The position numbers were made by a program, and so were the translations under genes. Of a stretch of 64,000 nt of DNA, positions 8,445-17,029 are shown in pieces; within the stretch, counting starts at the first letter, position 1; each line of letters begins with the position of its first letter. The stretch is taken from NCBI GenBank assembly GCA_002163975.1, contig CP019636.1, forward strand, positions 6,761,501-6,825,500. The letters are read 5' to 3'. The stretch is from Nostocales cyanobacterium HT-58-2 (lineage in GTDB: Bacteria > Cyanobacteriota > Cyanobacteriia > Cyanobacteriales > Nostocaceae). The notes beneath the pieces are model-generated. The model did not search any database, was not told the DNA's origin, and was given only the letters and a program-made list of their open reading frames with translations.

Positions 8445-9059
8445 ATGAGCGATCGCCTTAACATAAATGATGCCTACTCTATCCTGGGACTCGAACCCGG
8501 TGCATTACCAGCAGAGGTCAAACAAGCTTATCGTAAACTAGTTAAGATTTGGCATCCTGATCGGTTCCCTCATCCGCAGAAAAAACAGGAAGCAGAAGAA
8601 AAAATCAAACAAATCAACGAAGCTTACAACAAGCTTAAATCTTATCTGCTAACTTCCGCAAATCAACCTAGTCAGACAAAACAAACCAAAGAACCAAACA
8701 TTTATGCAAATCGCTCCAATGCCGAACTTTTCTATAACTGGGGAGCAGAGAACGCAAAATTAGGAAGATACGAAGAAGCCCTTGCAGATTTTACACATGC
8801 AATTCGTCTCAATCCTAACTACATCGAAGCATATAAATACCGTGGATTTATCTGCTCCCTACTTGGATATGAACATCGCGCCACTGCTGATTTAAACAAA
8901 GCGGAACTGATGGAAGGGAAGTTAAAAAATAAACAGGGTCATTCTGCATCGTCACCAAGATACTCCACCACATCGAGAAGGAAATCAAAGCTGAGATCCT
9001 TTTTAGAACGATTTTTGCAGTGGATAAGGTCCTTGCTGGGGTTTGATCGGAGATTCTAA
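8445..9059 (+). CDS. DnaJ-domain protein with TPR
   Basis: The 204-aa protein has an N-terminal J domain (about residues 7-68) with the essential HPD tripeptide in IWHPDRF, followed by a TPR unit (about 85-140: ELFYNWGAENAKLGRYEEALADF, IRLNPNYIEAYKYRG). The C-terminus is basic and ends with a hydrophobic, amphipathic stretch (FLERFLQWIRSLLGF) that may touch membranes. It is a type III J-protein, expected to recruit an Hsp70 to a specific client. The downstream WD40/coiled-coil gene starts 55 bp later on the same strand, so the two may be cotranscribed. Confidence 0.9.
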   Translation: MSDRLNINDAYSILGLEPGALPAEVKQAYRKLVKIWHPDRFPHPQKKQEAEEKIKQINEAYNKLKSYLLTSANQPSQTKQTKEPNIYANRSNAELFYNWGAENAKLGRYEEALADFTHAIRLNPNYIEAYKYRGFICSLLGYEHRATADLNKAELMEGKLKNKQGHSASSPRYSTTSRRKSKLRSFLERFLQWIRSLLGFDRRF

Positions 9060-9114
9060 AGAACTCTCTACCCATTGATGCACTTGTCTTTGTCATATCT
9101 CATTGACATGAGAA

Positions 9115-11289
9115 ATGATAAGCACAGATTCAAGAAATTTATTGGAAGAAGATGAGGATAGGCTAGTGAAACCGCGTTACGCCCTCAAGTTGTTTTTTGA
9201 TGTCAGCACCAAGCATAGCAGTCTACCTATTATGACCAAACTCCACTGGCTAGAAGTTACCGAATATGCCTCCCTCTCTCTTTCAGCACTAGGATTAGTC
9301 ACAGCGGCTGTCACGCAACAGATGATTTATGCGGCTGCTCCCCTCACTATGACAGTTTGCTTGAATGTCGCTAATCGGGAAAGGTTAAAATCTTTGACCC
9401 AGCAGGATCAACAAGCAACAATTGCCAAAATGGATCTACTCATTGATCCACTCCGACAGCGGCTTGCAAACTTTGATACTTTCACTCATAAACTCAGCGC
9501 CACAACTGAACGGCAGCTTGAGGATTTAAAAATTAACCAGCAGCAAGATGTCAATATTTTTACAGAGCGTTTTCAAGAACTTGATACCTCTTTGCTCGCG
9601 GTAACTACAAGAATTCAACAGCAAATCCAGGAATTACAGCAAAATCAGCAAGAACAAAGCCTGACTCAACTGGACACTCTCATGCAACAGTTGAGTACAA
9701 GCACTCAACAACAGATTGACCCGCTTTATCAGCGTTTGGCACAAATTGATACCTTCATACAACAGTTAAGCCAAACGACTCAACAGCAAATACAGTCATT
9801 ACAAAGAAACCAGCAGGAACAAAACATTGAGACCTTGAGTCAGCGACTCACCCAGCTTGACACCCTCACGCAACAATTAAGTACAAAGGCTCAACAAATT
9901 GATCCACTTTATCAACGCCTTTCTCAACTGGACTCCTTTGCACAGCAATTGAATCAATATACTCAACACCAAGTACAGGTATTACAGCGAACTCAGCAAG
10001 AACAAAATGTTGAGATCCTCAGACAAAACCTGACTCAACTTGATGCCTTTACACAAAATTTGAGTATCAATACCCAAAAGCAAATCCAGGAATTCCATTA
10101 TGCGATCGCCCTGATTCAAGCAGAACTCCAAGAGTTATCTCAGCTGAAGCAGCAATACCAAAATTTGCCAGAGAGCAAAAAAAAACCCGAGGGTTCCGAT
10201 CCTCCACAACCTCCTATAACGACTAAATCACCAACATCGATTTTGCAAAACGAGCAACCTCCAAATTCTCCTCCAAGGCTATCTCCAATTACAGCCATAC
10301 AAAGCCCGAACTCTCAGGTAAACAAGACAACAAATACAGCCTCTGTACCCGTTGTGACAGCACCAACATTAGCCCCAATAATAGAGGGTTTGCCAGTTGA
10401 AACTCCTGTTGCACATAAAGTCACATCCGTAGCCTTTAGTCCTAATGGACAAGTCGTAGCGAGTGGTTGTGATGACAAAACCATCAAAATTTGGCATTTG
10501 GATAATAACGAACCCCGCCTTCTCAAGGAAAATAGAGAATTTTCCTGTGATGGCGGAGTGAATTCCTTAGCATTTAGCCCTGATGGCAAAATTTTAGCCA
10601 GTGGTTGTGATGACAAAACCATTCGATTGTGGGATATCTCTACAGGAAACGAAACCTGTACTTTTACAGGTCATAGAGAAAAAGTGACTTCTGTTGCATT
10701 TAGTCCAGATGGCAAGACTTTAGCCAGTGGTAGTAGAGATAAGACTATTAAGCTTTGGTCTATAGATACAAATAAAGAAACATCTACACTCCACGGACAC
10801 TGTGACGAGGTTTTATGCGTTACTTTTAATCCGGATGGCAAGATTTTAGCCAGTGGTGGTGCTAAGAAGGATAAAACGATCAAAGTTTGGTATCTGGCTG
10901 AAAATAAATTTTTGACTCTCAAAGGTCATTCTGACGAGTTGGGAGGAATTCACTCTATTGCTTTCAGTCCAGATGGTGAGACTCTTGCAAGTGGCAGTAC
11001 AGACAAGACAATTAGGATTTGGCAACTCTCAAGCGGTCAAGAAATTCACACTCTCACGGGGCACTCGGATGATGTTTATTCTGTCACCTTCAGTCCAGAT
11101 GGCAAAACTCTCGCAAGTGCCAGTAAAGACAAGACAGTGAAGCTGTGGCAAGTAGATACAGGACTGGAAACCCGTACTTTCACAGAGAGTGAAGAGCCTA
11201 TTTACTGTGTTGCCTTTAGCCCAGATGGTAGGACATTAGTGGCAGGTGGTCATGGTGAAAATACTGTTATGCTATTGCCTTGTGATTGA
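9115..11289 (+). CDS. Membrane-anchored coiled-coil protein with seven WD40 repeats
   Basis: The 724-aa protein has three parts. Residues about 47-85 contain hydrophobic segments (LSLSALGLVTAAVTQQMIY, APLTMTVCLNVA), probably one or two membrane passes. Residues about 95-355 are Gln-rich coiled coil with a recurring unit QRLxQLDTxxQQLSxxTQQQI repeated four to five times. After a Pro/Ser linker come seven WD40 blades (about 435-724), each with AFSPDGK, LASGSxDKTIKLW and often a terminal GH, enough for one closed propeller. The last blade ends atypically (NTVMLLPCD). Likely a membrane-tethered scaffold; the partner is unknown. Near-identical blades suggest recent internal duplication or homogenisation. 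Confidence 0.88.
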   Translation: MISTDSRNLLEEDEDRLVKPRYALKLFFDVSTKHSSLPIMTKLHWLEVTEYASLSLSALGLVTAAVTQQMIYAAAPLTMTVCLNVANRERLKSLTQQDQQATIAKMDLLIDPLRQRLANFDTFTHKLSATTERQLEDLKINQQQDVNIFTERFQELDTSLLAVTTRIQQQIQELQQNQQEQSLTQLDTLMQQLSTSTQQQIDPLYQRLAQIDTFIQQLSQTTQQQIQSLQRNQQEQNIETLSQRLTQLDTLTQQLSTKAQQIDPLYQRLSQLDSFAQQLNQYTQHQVQVLQRTQQEQNVEILRQNLTQLDAFTQNLSINTQKQIQEFHYAIALIQAELQELSQLKQQYQNLPESKKKPEGSDPPQPPITTKSPTSILQNEQPPNSPPRLSPITAIQSPNSQVNKTTNTASVPVVTAPTLAPIIEGLPVETPVAHKVTSVAFSPNGQVVASGCDDKTIKIWHLDNNEPRLLKENREFSCDGGVNSLAFSPDGKILASGCDDKTIRLWDISTGNETCTFTGHREKVTSVAFSPDGKTLASGSRDKTIKLWSIDTNKETSTLHGHCDEVLCVTFNPDGKILASGGAKKDKTIKVWYLAENKFLTLKGHSDELGGIHSIAFSPDGETLASGSTDKTIRIWQLSSGQEIHTLTGHSDDVYSVTFSPDGKTLASASKDKTVKLWQVDTGLETRTFTESEEPIYCVAFSPDGRTLVAGGHGENTVMLLPCD

Positions 11290-11870
11290 GACTCGCAGAG
11301 CAAGTCAACTGCTCTATTTCAAGCACTGTGCTTCAAGCAAGGCAACTCAGCAATTCGTACCATATTGTAAAAAAAGACTCTATTTATAACAAATTTTATA
11401 AAATGTTAAGACCAATGAATCGTCATAAAATTTGGTAAATTTGTAGACTTTAACCGATAAGACAATGCTACTTTAACAATAGGCACATGTAAGAGAGAAA
11501 TTGATAGAAAGCCTTACAAACCTTTTGCATTAGAGCCTGTGCCTCCTGCTCTAGTAAATTCGCAATTGTTTCTCAGTTGTTGTGTTCTAAATGAATTGTG
11601 TTTTCGCCCATAAGTTTAATGATGAGTTTCGGAGGTTTTTGAACGTACAGCAAAAATGCCTGCCTAGCTGGAATAAAGAACGCACAATTTGTGAATCGTT
11701 TTCGTTGCGAAAATTGTCCACCTTAGTTGAGTAGTTTCCTCTGATTTTTAACTTTTCTCAATCGTCTACACTTAATAAACCGCTGATAGCTGCTGATTTT
11801 TGTCCATCGTAGCCATCGGCGGTTTAATTGTGTGATTTATTAATTGTGTGATTTAATTGTTGTGAGAACT
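11290..11870 (+). other. 581-bp spacer with a long hairpin
   Basis: No gene is supported. An imperfect hairpin with arms AAACCGC and GCGGTTT spans 11777-11825, and a direct repeat of AATTGTGTGATTTA follows at about 11826-11858. The hairpin lies just downstream of the minus-strand metallophosphoesterase gene and may act in its 3' region, but there is no T-run. Confidence 0.5.
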
Positions 11871-12704
11871 TTACTGACTTGTGAGAGTCATCACAGTCAC
11901 TTCTGGTGGGCAAAATAAACGTCCTGGGGAATAAGTTCCTAACCCACGATTAATGTAAAGTTGGTTCGTTCCCACCTTATGAAAACCCTGAGCCCATTCC
12001 CAGTGTTTCACAACTTTAGAGCAGTCTCCTCGCAAAAAGGGTACCCATCGCCGCAGTTTTCTGGGAAGTTGACGCACAAACTGCTTATAGTAAATCACGA
12101 CAGGACCAATTCCAGGGAGTACGATTTGACCGCCGTGGGTATGACCAGACAATTGCAAATCCACTCGCCATTTTTGCAATATCTCAGCAGTATCTGGGTT
12201 ATGAGATAATACGATGCAAGGCACACTACCGTCTAGCTGGTTCATCACAGCTTGAGGGTGGAATTCCCGAGACCAGTAATCAGCTAACCCAACGACTGGT
12301 AACTCTTTTCCCAATGGATATGCAATTTCATTCCAAAGAACTTTAATATCGATACTATTAAGTGCCGCTGTGACTTCTGCTTTTGAACGGCTGTAGTGTA
12401 GATCATGGTTGCCAAGTACGGCATAGATACCAGCTCGACTTTGCAGATGTTTGAGTCGTAGCACCAGCTGATGAATGGGTGATGGATCGTCAGTGACATA
12501 GTCGCCTGTGAGCACGACTAAATCAGGTTCAGCTTCGTTGCTAACTGCGATCGCTTCTTCCAACATTTCTTCCGACAATCGCTTACCGTCATAATGCAGG
12601 TCTGACATATGTACCAGCTTCGTACCTTGTAACGAAGCTGGTAAACCTGCAATACTAACCGTCAACTTCTCGACACTCAGAGGTCCAGATAACAACCAGT
12701 GCAT
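11871..12704 (-). CDS. Calcineurin-like metallophosphoesterase
   Basis: The 277-aa protein carries all metal-binding boxes of the family in order: DLHYDG (residues about 35-40), GDYV, GNHDLH, SHNPD and GHTHGGQ. The ending YINRGLGTYSPGRLFCPPEV is typical of the YkuE/YaeI-type branch, which hydrolyses phosphodiesters or lipid-linked phosphates at the membrane. The N-terminus lacks the signal/TM segment that many YkuE homologues have. The substrate cannot be read from sequence. It is divergent from the ParA-type gene, with 183 bp between them. Confidence 0.88.
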   Translation of the reverse strand: MHWLLSGPLSVEKLTVSIAGLPASLQGTKLVHMSDLHYDGKRLSEEMLEEAIAVSNEAEPDLVVLTGDYVTDDPSPIHQLVLRLKHLQSRAGIYAVLGNHDLHYSRSKAEVTAALNSIDIKVLWNEIAYPLGKELPVVGLADYWSREFHPQAVMNQLDGSVPCIVLSHNPDTAEILQKWRVDLQLSGHTHGGQIVLPGIGPVVIYYKQFVRQLPRKLRRWVPFLRGDCSKVVKHWEWAQGFHKVGTNQLYINRGLGTYSPGRLFCPPEVTVMTLTSQ

Positions 12705-12887
12705 TCGCTGACATCGCTCCTCCTACTAGCGCTTACAGCTTATCAAATCATTTCTGAATAAATATAGAATTCTGGATGACTTTTTGAAAAATTTATGAAA
12801 ATTGTTGTGAATGTTAAACTAGATCCCGTCTTAATAACAAAGTGATTCACGCTACTATAAGCTGTACCATATCACAAAACCAACTCT

Positions 12888-14030
12888 ATGGAGCCTGTTT
12901 ACACAAAAGACTACAGCCACTTCAAACAGCACGTAGCAAAACTGCTCCATAGGGCAGGTTGGACAGTTATCACTGTCAATTCAAACCAGCCTGGTTATGA
13001 CTTAGTTGTCAAAAAAGGAAGCTTAGTTGGCGCTGTTGCAATCAAGTGGCTAAGAAACAATGTAGCAGCACCACAGCTTTTAAAATTTTCCAATTTTTTA
13101 GATTCTGACGAAGGTAAAAAATTTAATTTTGGCTTATTTATAACGACAAAAGGTTACAGCGGACCTGCGCTAGCTTTAATTAGATCTTGGGGTAAGGATA
13201 CCAAAATCCGTTGTGGAATTGCTAAGGAAAATACACTAGCTGGGATTGATAGCGCTGATTATGAAGACAGAGCCAATGATGATTCAACAAGACCAGAAAA
13301 GGTTTACTTTGGCATTTTTACCTGTAAAGGTGGAGTAGGAAAAACTACCATAGCAGGGCATTTAGCAGGAGCATTTGCACTGCAAGGATTTAATGTAGCA
13401 CTTGTAGATTTAGATCCAGAACAAAATTTGCAAAAGCTTGTAGGAGATGGTGTTTTCGTTCCTAACTCAAGAGGTCGGGGAACAACGATTGAAGTCTTTG
13501 ATGGCAGGGATTGGCATGAAGACTCGGCGCGTGATTGTAAGATAGTTATTTGCGATTGCTCACCTGCACTTGAGCGTAACCCTACAAACTTAATTGAAAA
13601 ATTTCACTATTGCCTCATACCAACAACTTTAAATCCACTAGGCATAAATAAGCATGGCAAAGTCATTAGAGATACTGTGACAGAAATACGCGCCATTAAC
13701 AAAAATGCTCACTTGTTTGTCCTAGTTAATAACTTTAAAAATCCTGGTTCTCAAAAATTACGTCTTTTAAGAAAAGTTTATTTCGATACGTATAAAGATA
13801 TTATTAAAACAGATGAAAAATTTCATTGTATAGATCCAAAAGAAGTTTGTATTCGAGCTAGTGAACAACTTTATTACTGGGGAATACATATTCTTGAGAA
13901 TCCAGAAAATCCATCGAGTCGATTAGCATTTGACTTGATTGGAGGAAAGTCTTATCCACGTGAAGATTTTATCAGTTTGGCTGATTACATAGAAAGAAAA
14001 GCTGGTATCGGAGTTCTGCGAGATCAGTAA
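12888..14030 (+). CDS. ParA-type ATPase fused to an Mrr/PD-(D/E)XK-like domain
   Basis: The 380-aa protein has two domains. Residues about 8-115 follow the Mrr-type restriction-endonuclease fold pattern: an N-terminal helix, GWTVITV, GYDLVV with Asp38, AVAIKW with Lys53, and FGLFITTKGYSGPA. The Gln/Glu that normally sits two residues before the Lys is Ala51, so catalysis is doubtful. Residues about 139-370 are a ParA/MinD-type ATPase: deviant Walker A KGGVGKTT at 147-154, VDLDPEQN (Asp174/Asp176), and ICDCSP. No parB or partition site is visible nearby. A strong terminator follows at once, so this is a single-gene unit. It may bind DNA and switch with ATP; its function is unknown. Confidence 0.75.
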   Translation: MEPVYTKDYSHFKQHVAKLLHRAGWTVITVNSNQPGYDLVVKKGSLVGAVAIKWLRNNVAAPQLLKFSNFLDSDEGKKFNFGLFITTKGYSGPALALIRSWGKDTKIRCGIAKENTLAGIDSADYEDRANDDSTRPEKVYFGIFTCKGGVGKTTIAGHLAGAFALQGFNVALVDLDPEQNLQKLVGDGVFVPNSRGRGTTIEVFDGRDWHEDSARDCKIVICDCSPALERNPTNLIEKFHYCLIPTTLNPLGINKHGKVIRDTVTEIRAINKNAHLFVLVNNFKNPGSQKLRLLRKVYFDTYKDIIKTDEKFHCIDPKEVCIRASEQLYYWGIHILENPENPSSRLAFDLIGGKSYPREDFISLADYIERKAGIGVLRDQ

Positions 14031-14033
14031 GTG

Positions 14034-14060
14034 GAGACGTTGCATTGCAACGTCTCTTTT
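14034..14060 (+). terminator. Intrinsic terminator of the ParA-type gene
   Basis: GAGACGTTGCA-TTGCAACGTCTC forms a nearly continuous hairpin followed by TTTT, three bases after the stop codon. Confidence 0.85.
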
Positions 14061-14312
14061 CATAATTAATAGGCAAAAGCACTTCCAAAATATAATTTGA
14101 TTAATCATTCTATCTGTAACATCAGAGACATTCCTAACTGAGAATATATTATTTGCATCTGTCTTTAGCGGCGATCGCCTTTTCTGTCTATAGCAGGGTT
14201 AATCTCCCCTTGTTGATTTATTAAATGTTTATTAAGTGTTGTAAAGCAGTTGCTGGTTCCTTATTCTGGTAACCCAAACAACTGCTTGTTCAGTAAGCAA
14301 TCGGAGATTTTT

Positions 14313-14768
14313 ATGACCTTCACAAGCGATTCAAGAACAAAAGAATCTGTACAACAGTTTCGCCGCTTTGATGCAGATACTCAACTTGCACTGCTGTGGT
14401 TCGGCTACTTAGACATCAAAGACCAACTGATCCCAGCAAACCAGACTTCCGCACAAGACACCGCTGCAGCTTTATACGATACCATCGCAGTACTGCCTAA
14501 GGAGCAACAGCTGCAAGCACAGCGTGATATCGTAAATAATGCAAATAGCGATATCAGCCGCGCTTACACAGCTTTAAGCTCTAGCGCCAAGTTGGATCTG
14601 TGGTTAAGATTAGGACGAGCTATGGAAGACGGTACTGTTATTCAAGTACCCTCTGATTATCAATTGCCCTCTGAAACAAACGACTTTGTGAATACAATCC
14701 AAGGTTTGGATTTTGAGCAACGGATTGATTTTACTCGTAGTGCAGTATTCGAGTTCGGTGCTAAATAG
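14313..14768 (+). CDS. Helical carotenoid protein (OCP N-terminal-domain homologue)
   Basis: The 151-aa all-helical protein matches the carotenoid-binding N-terminal domain of orange carotenoid protein: VQQFRRFDADTQLALLWFGYLDI, a central loop, and FTRSAVFEFGAK at the end. It has no C-terminal NTF2-like domain and no room for one before the stop, so it is an HCP rather than a full OCP. HCPs bind ketocarotenoids and quench singlet oxygen or phycobilisome excitation, depending on clade. The ATG at 14313 has GGAG nearby and fits the family; an upstream in-frame start at 14250 would add a non-family 21-residue extension. Confidence 0.9.
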   Translation: MTFTSDSRTKESVQQFRRFDADTQLALLWFGYLDIKDQLIPANQTSAQDTAAALYDTIAVLPKEQQLQAQRDIVNNANSDISRAYTALSSSAKLDLWLRLGRAMEDGTVIQVPSDYQLPSETNDFVNTIQGLDFEQRIDFTRSAVFEFGAK

Positions 14769-14787
14769 TCACTAGGATATCAGAAGA

Positions 14788-14815
14788 CCGGTTTCTCAGA
14801 GAAACCGGGCTTTTG
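14788..14815 (+). terminator. Intrinsic terminator of the HCP gene
   Basis: CCGGTTTCTC-AGAGAAACCGG is a perfect-arm hairpin followed by GCTTTTG, 20 bases after the HCP stop codon. The GNAT gene converges on it from the other side. Confidence 0.8.
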
Positions 14816-14838
14816 TCGTTAAGCTAAACTACTGACGT

Positions 14839-15396
14839 TTAAGGTGTCTGTCGTGCTTCCCATTCTGGACGCAGAATGCCATATAAGATGAGATCAAAGC
14901 GCTTTCCTTCACGCTGGATAAAGCTACGTTGGATACCCTCCTGGCGAAACCCTACTTTTTCATGTGCCTTGATAGAACGGATATTATAGCCAATCGTAGA
15001 TGACCCAACTCGGTAAAGATTTAACTCTCGAAAGGCATATCCAAGAATGAGCTCTAAAGCATCTGTTCCATAACCTCTACCCCAGTATGCAGGATCGCCG
15101 ATCGCAATCCCTAATGACCCAGCTTGATGCATCCATTGGATTTGAAACAAGCCAACACCGCCAATTAAGGTATCGTCAGCCAAAGTTCGCAAACGAAAGT
15201 GAAAGCTATTTGGTGAATTTAAAAAAGCTGCTTCAAATTGTGTCCAGCCTTCAGGAGTCATAGGTTGTGCTGGGTCATTATCCGCAATTCTCAGATACTC
15301 GTCATTCTCAGACCATTTCGCAAAAAGCTGATTGTCCTCAGGTCTGGGTGCAGCAAGGCGAACCAACTTTCCTGTAAAAAGTGGCTTGAATTCCAT
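14839..15396 (-). CDS. GNAT-family N-acetyltransferase (RimJ/RimL type)
   Basis: The 185-aa protein has the GNAT acetyl-CoA-binding layout: LVRLAAPRPEDN at the start, the beta-strand LIGGVGLFQI, then GDPAYWGRGYGTDALELIL (the Q/RxxGxG/A pyrophosphate loop), and NIRSIKAHEKVGFRQEG. It resembles RimL-like enzymes that acetylate protein N-termini or small amines; the substrate is unknown. The start is the ATG at 15396. It converges on the HCP gene. Confidence 0.9.
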   Translation of the reverse strand: MEFKPLFTGKLVRLAAPRPEDNQLFAKWSENDEYLRIADNDPAQPMTPEGWTQFEAAFLNSPNSFHFRLRTLADDTLIGGVGLFQIQWMHQAGSLGIAIGDPAYWGRGYGTDALELILGYAFRELNLYRVGSSTIGYNIRSIKAHEKVGFRQEGIQRSFIQREGKRFDLILYGILRPEWEARQTP

Positions 15397-15700
15397 GTAA
15401 AATCCCTTGTTGAGATGTCTTTGAGTTGATAAGAATACAAAATGTTCGCACTGGAAGCGTAGTGCGAACTCATAACAATTGTGACTGCGCTTAAAATAGC
15501 AATCAGTCCAAAATTACATTTCTACTCAATGACAGGCAACAAAGGCAATCTCTAGATGATGTATACTACTACATTTGTATTCCTCTTGACTGTAGCTTGT
15601 CAAGTCTTTGTCTTGCAGTGTTTTATTTGCTTACGATCTCACCAGACTTGAATTGATGAGTCGTAGTGAGTCGTGTTTTCAAACAATCAATGACTAACAA
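15397..15700 (+). other. 304-bp spacer without recognisable features
   Basis: I see no gene, RNA or clear terminator here. It probably contains the promoter of the minus-strand GNAT gene. Confidence 0.5.
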
Positions 15701-15961
15701 CTACCACTTCAAGTACGCAGCATCAATTCCTTGCTCTCGCCGAATTTTTCCATCTTTTTCAAACCAAGCAATCACCTGCTGTGCTGTCAAATCTTCAATT
15801 TTGACATCGTAGTCTTGGGCAATTTGTTTCAAAACTCGAAGTGATGAGATTGTTAATCTCGTTAAAAATTTCTCCGGCGAAGAAAGCAAAGCCGCATCTA
15901 CTTTTGCTGACTCTTCTAGAGTTAAAAATTGTGTTGTTGGTTGGTGTGATGGTAACTCCAT
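15701..15961 (-). CDS. Conserved hypothetical protein, 86 aa
   Basis: This is a small soluble protein with helical character (LTLEESAKVDAALLSSPEKFLTRLTISSLRVLK) and a C-terminal block DLTAQQVIAWFEKDGKIRREQGID. It has no cysteines, signal peptide or membrane segment. The regular codon use, methionine start and mixed helix/turn composition suggest a real gene. I recognise it only as the kind of small conserved protein frequent in cyanobacteria. It lies downstream of sufR on the same strand, 156 bp away, which may be incidental. Confidence 0.6.
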   Translation of the reverse strand: MELPSHQPTTQFLTLEESAKVDAALLSSPEKFLTRLTISSLRVLKQIAQDYDVKIEDLTAQQVIAWFEKDGKIRREQGIDAAYLKW

Positions 15962-16117
15962 AACTTTTGTCTAAAACTGAGTGAAATATAGTAACTGTAA
16001 TTGGTAGTGAATAATCACTGATTAGTAAAGCCTATTACTAATGATCTATAATTCATAACATAGACTTCATATGAAGTTCCCCCTCAGTGAGGCTAATTCA
16101 TTTCATAATGGAAAAAC

Positions 16118-16795
16118 TTAAAGTCGGTTTTTTCTAGCTTGTACTAAATAGCCGCAGCGATGTTCACCGTTGATAATCCAGTGGGTACGCTCTACAGTAC
16201 AATCTGGTAATACTGCAGCAAACATTTCTAATTCATGACCGCAGATGCTGGGGAAAGACTCTGCAACATTAGAAATCGCACAGTTATGTTCCATTAAAAT
16301 AAATTTATCATCTTGTGATGGCTCACTTGAATCTACAGGGTAATACTCAGCCATGTAGCCTTCAGCTTTTCTCAGTTCTACCAAAGTTGCCACCCTCTGT
16401 GAGAGAGAAGCAATCCCCAAGCGTTCTCGATATTCTTCTGCCTTACGCTCCCACTGCTTTCGTAAAATTGAACTGACTTGGTCACGTCCCACTGTTTCTG
16501 CTAATGCATCCAGTAAAGAAACAGCAAATTGACCATAACCATCAGCACCTTCCCGACGCAGGCGATCGCGTCCTTGACGAGTCAATTGATAGATGTGCTG
16601 CGGACGCCCCATTCCCCCCTGCACTGACAAAGAGTAACTGATCAGTTCTTCCGCCTCTAAGTCCTTAAGATGACGACGAGTTGCTTGGGGGCTAATATCG
16701 AGAGATTCAGCTAGCTCAGAAGCTGTAGCCTGTGAGTGTTTCAGAAGATATTCCAGAATATCTTGCTTGGTTGAGGACTGGTGGGTAGTCTCCAT
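16118..16795 (-). CDS. sufR: Suf operon repressor SufR
   Basis: SufR is the Fe-S-cluster-sensing repressor of sufBCDS in cyanobacteria. The 225-aa protein has an N-terminal DeoR-type winged helix (residues about 8-70: SELAESLDISPQATRRHLKDLE, GGMGRPQHIYQLT) and a C-terminal cluster-binding region with conserved cysteines in HNCAISN, SICGHE, PDCTVE and HRCGYL. It is transcribed divergently from sufB, and the intergenic DNA carries two copies of its known operator, so autoregulation is expected. Confidence 0.95.
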   Translation of the reverse strand: METTHQSSTKQDILEYLLKHSQATASELAESLDISPQATRRHLKDLEAEELISYSLSVQGGMGRPQHIYQLTRQGRDRLRREGADGYGQFAVSLLDALAETVGRDQVSSILRKQWERKAEEYRERLGIASLSQRVATLVELRKAEGYMAEYYPVDSSEPSQDDKFILMEHNCAISNVAESFPSICGHELEMFAAVLPDCTVERTHWIINGEHRCGYLVQARKNRL

Positions 16796-16841
16796 CGTCG
16801 TCCCAAAAATTCATGATTATTTGAAGAAAATATGATTTTGA

Positions 16842-16855
16842 CAACAAAGTTGTTG
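16842..16855. promoter_or_regulatory. SufR operator 1 (CAAC-N6-GTTG)
   Basis: CAACAAAGTTGTTG exactly matches the CAAC-N6-GTTG palindrome reported for SufR in Synechocystis. It lies 46 bp upstream of the sufR start and has the same AAAGTT spacer as operator 2. Confidence 0.88.
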
Positions 16856-16886
16856 TTAATCTAGCGTAAAATAAAGATGTGTTAAA

Positions 16887-16900
16887 CAACAAAGTTGTTG
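16887..16900. promoter_or_regulatory. SufR operator 2 (CAAC-N6-GTTG)
   Basis: This is the second perfect copy, CAACAAAGTTGTTG, 45 bp from the first (start to start, about four helical turns), 129 bp before the sufB start codon. The equal face spacing could allow cooperative binding. Confidence 0.88.
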
Positions 16901-17029
16901 TTTTATTCCTTATACTTATTCTAGCAGTCGCGTAACCACTTGGTTGCTCAATGTGAGAATTGGCTAAGACAAGCCCGTTTTCCATCCTTAAAGAGATTCT
17001 ATAACAGCGAACACAAGAGAAGACTACCG

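Noticed and set aside
12888..14030. Plasmid-type partition locus
   Set aside because: There is no ParB-like gene or iterated centromere-like site, and a terminator follows the single gene.
14250..14312. Upstream extension of the HCP frame
   Set aside because: The extra 21 residues do not resemble any HCP or OCP N-terminus, and ATG 14313 has a good ribosome-binding site.
14313..14768. Full orange carotenoid protein
   Set aside because: The NTF2-like C-terminal domain is absent and the stop codon is followed by a terminator.
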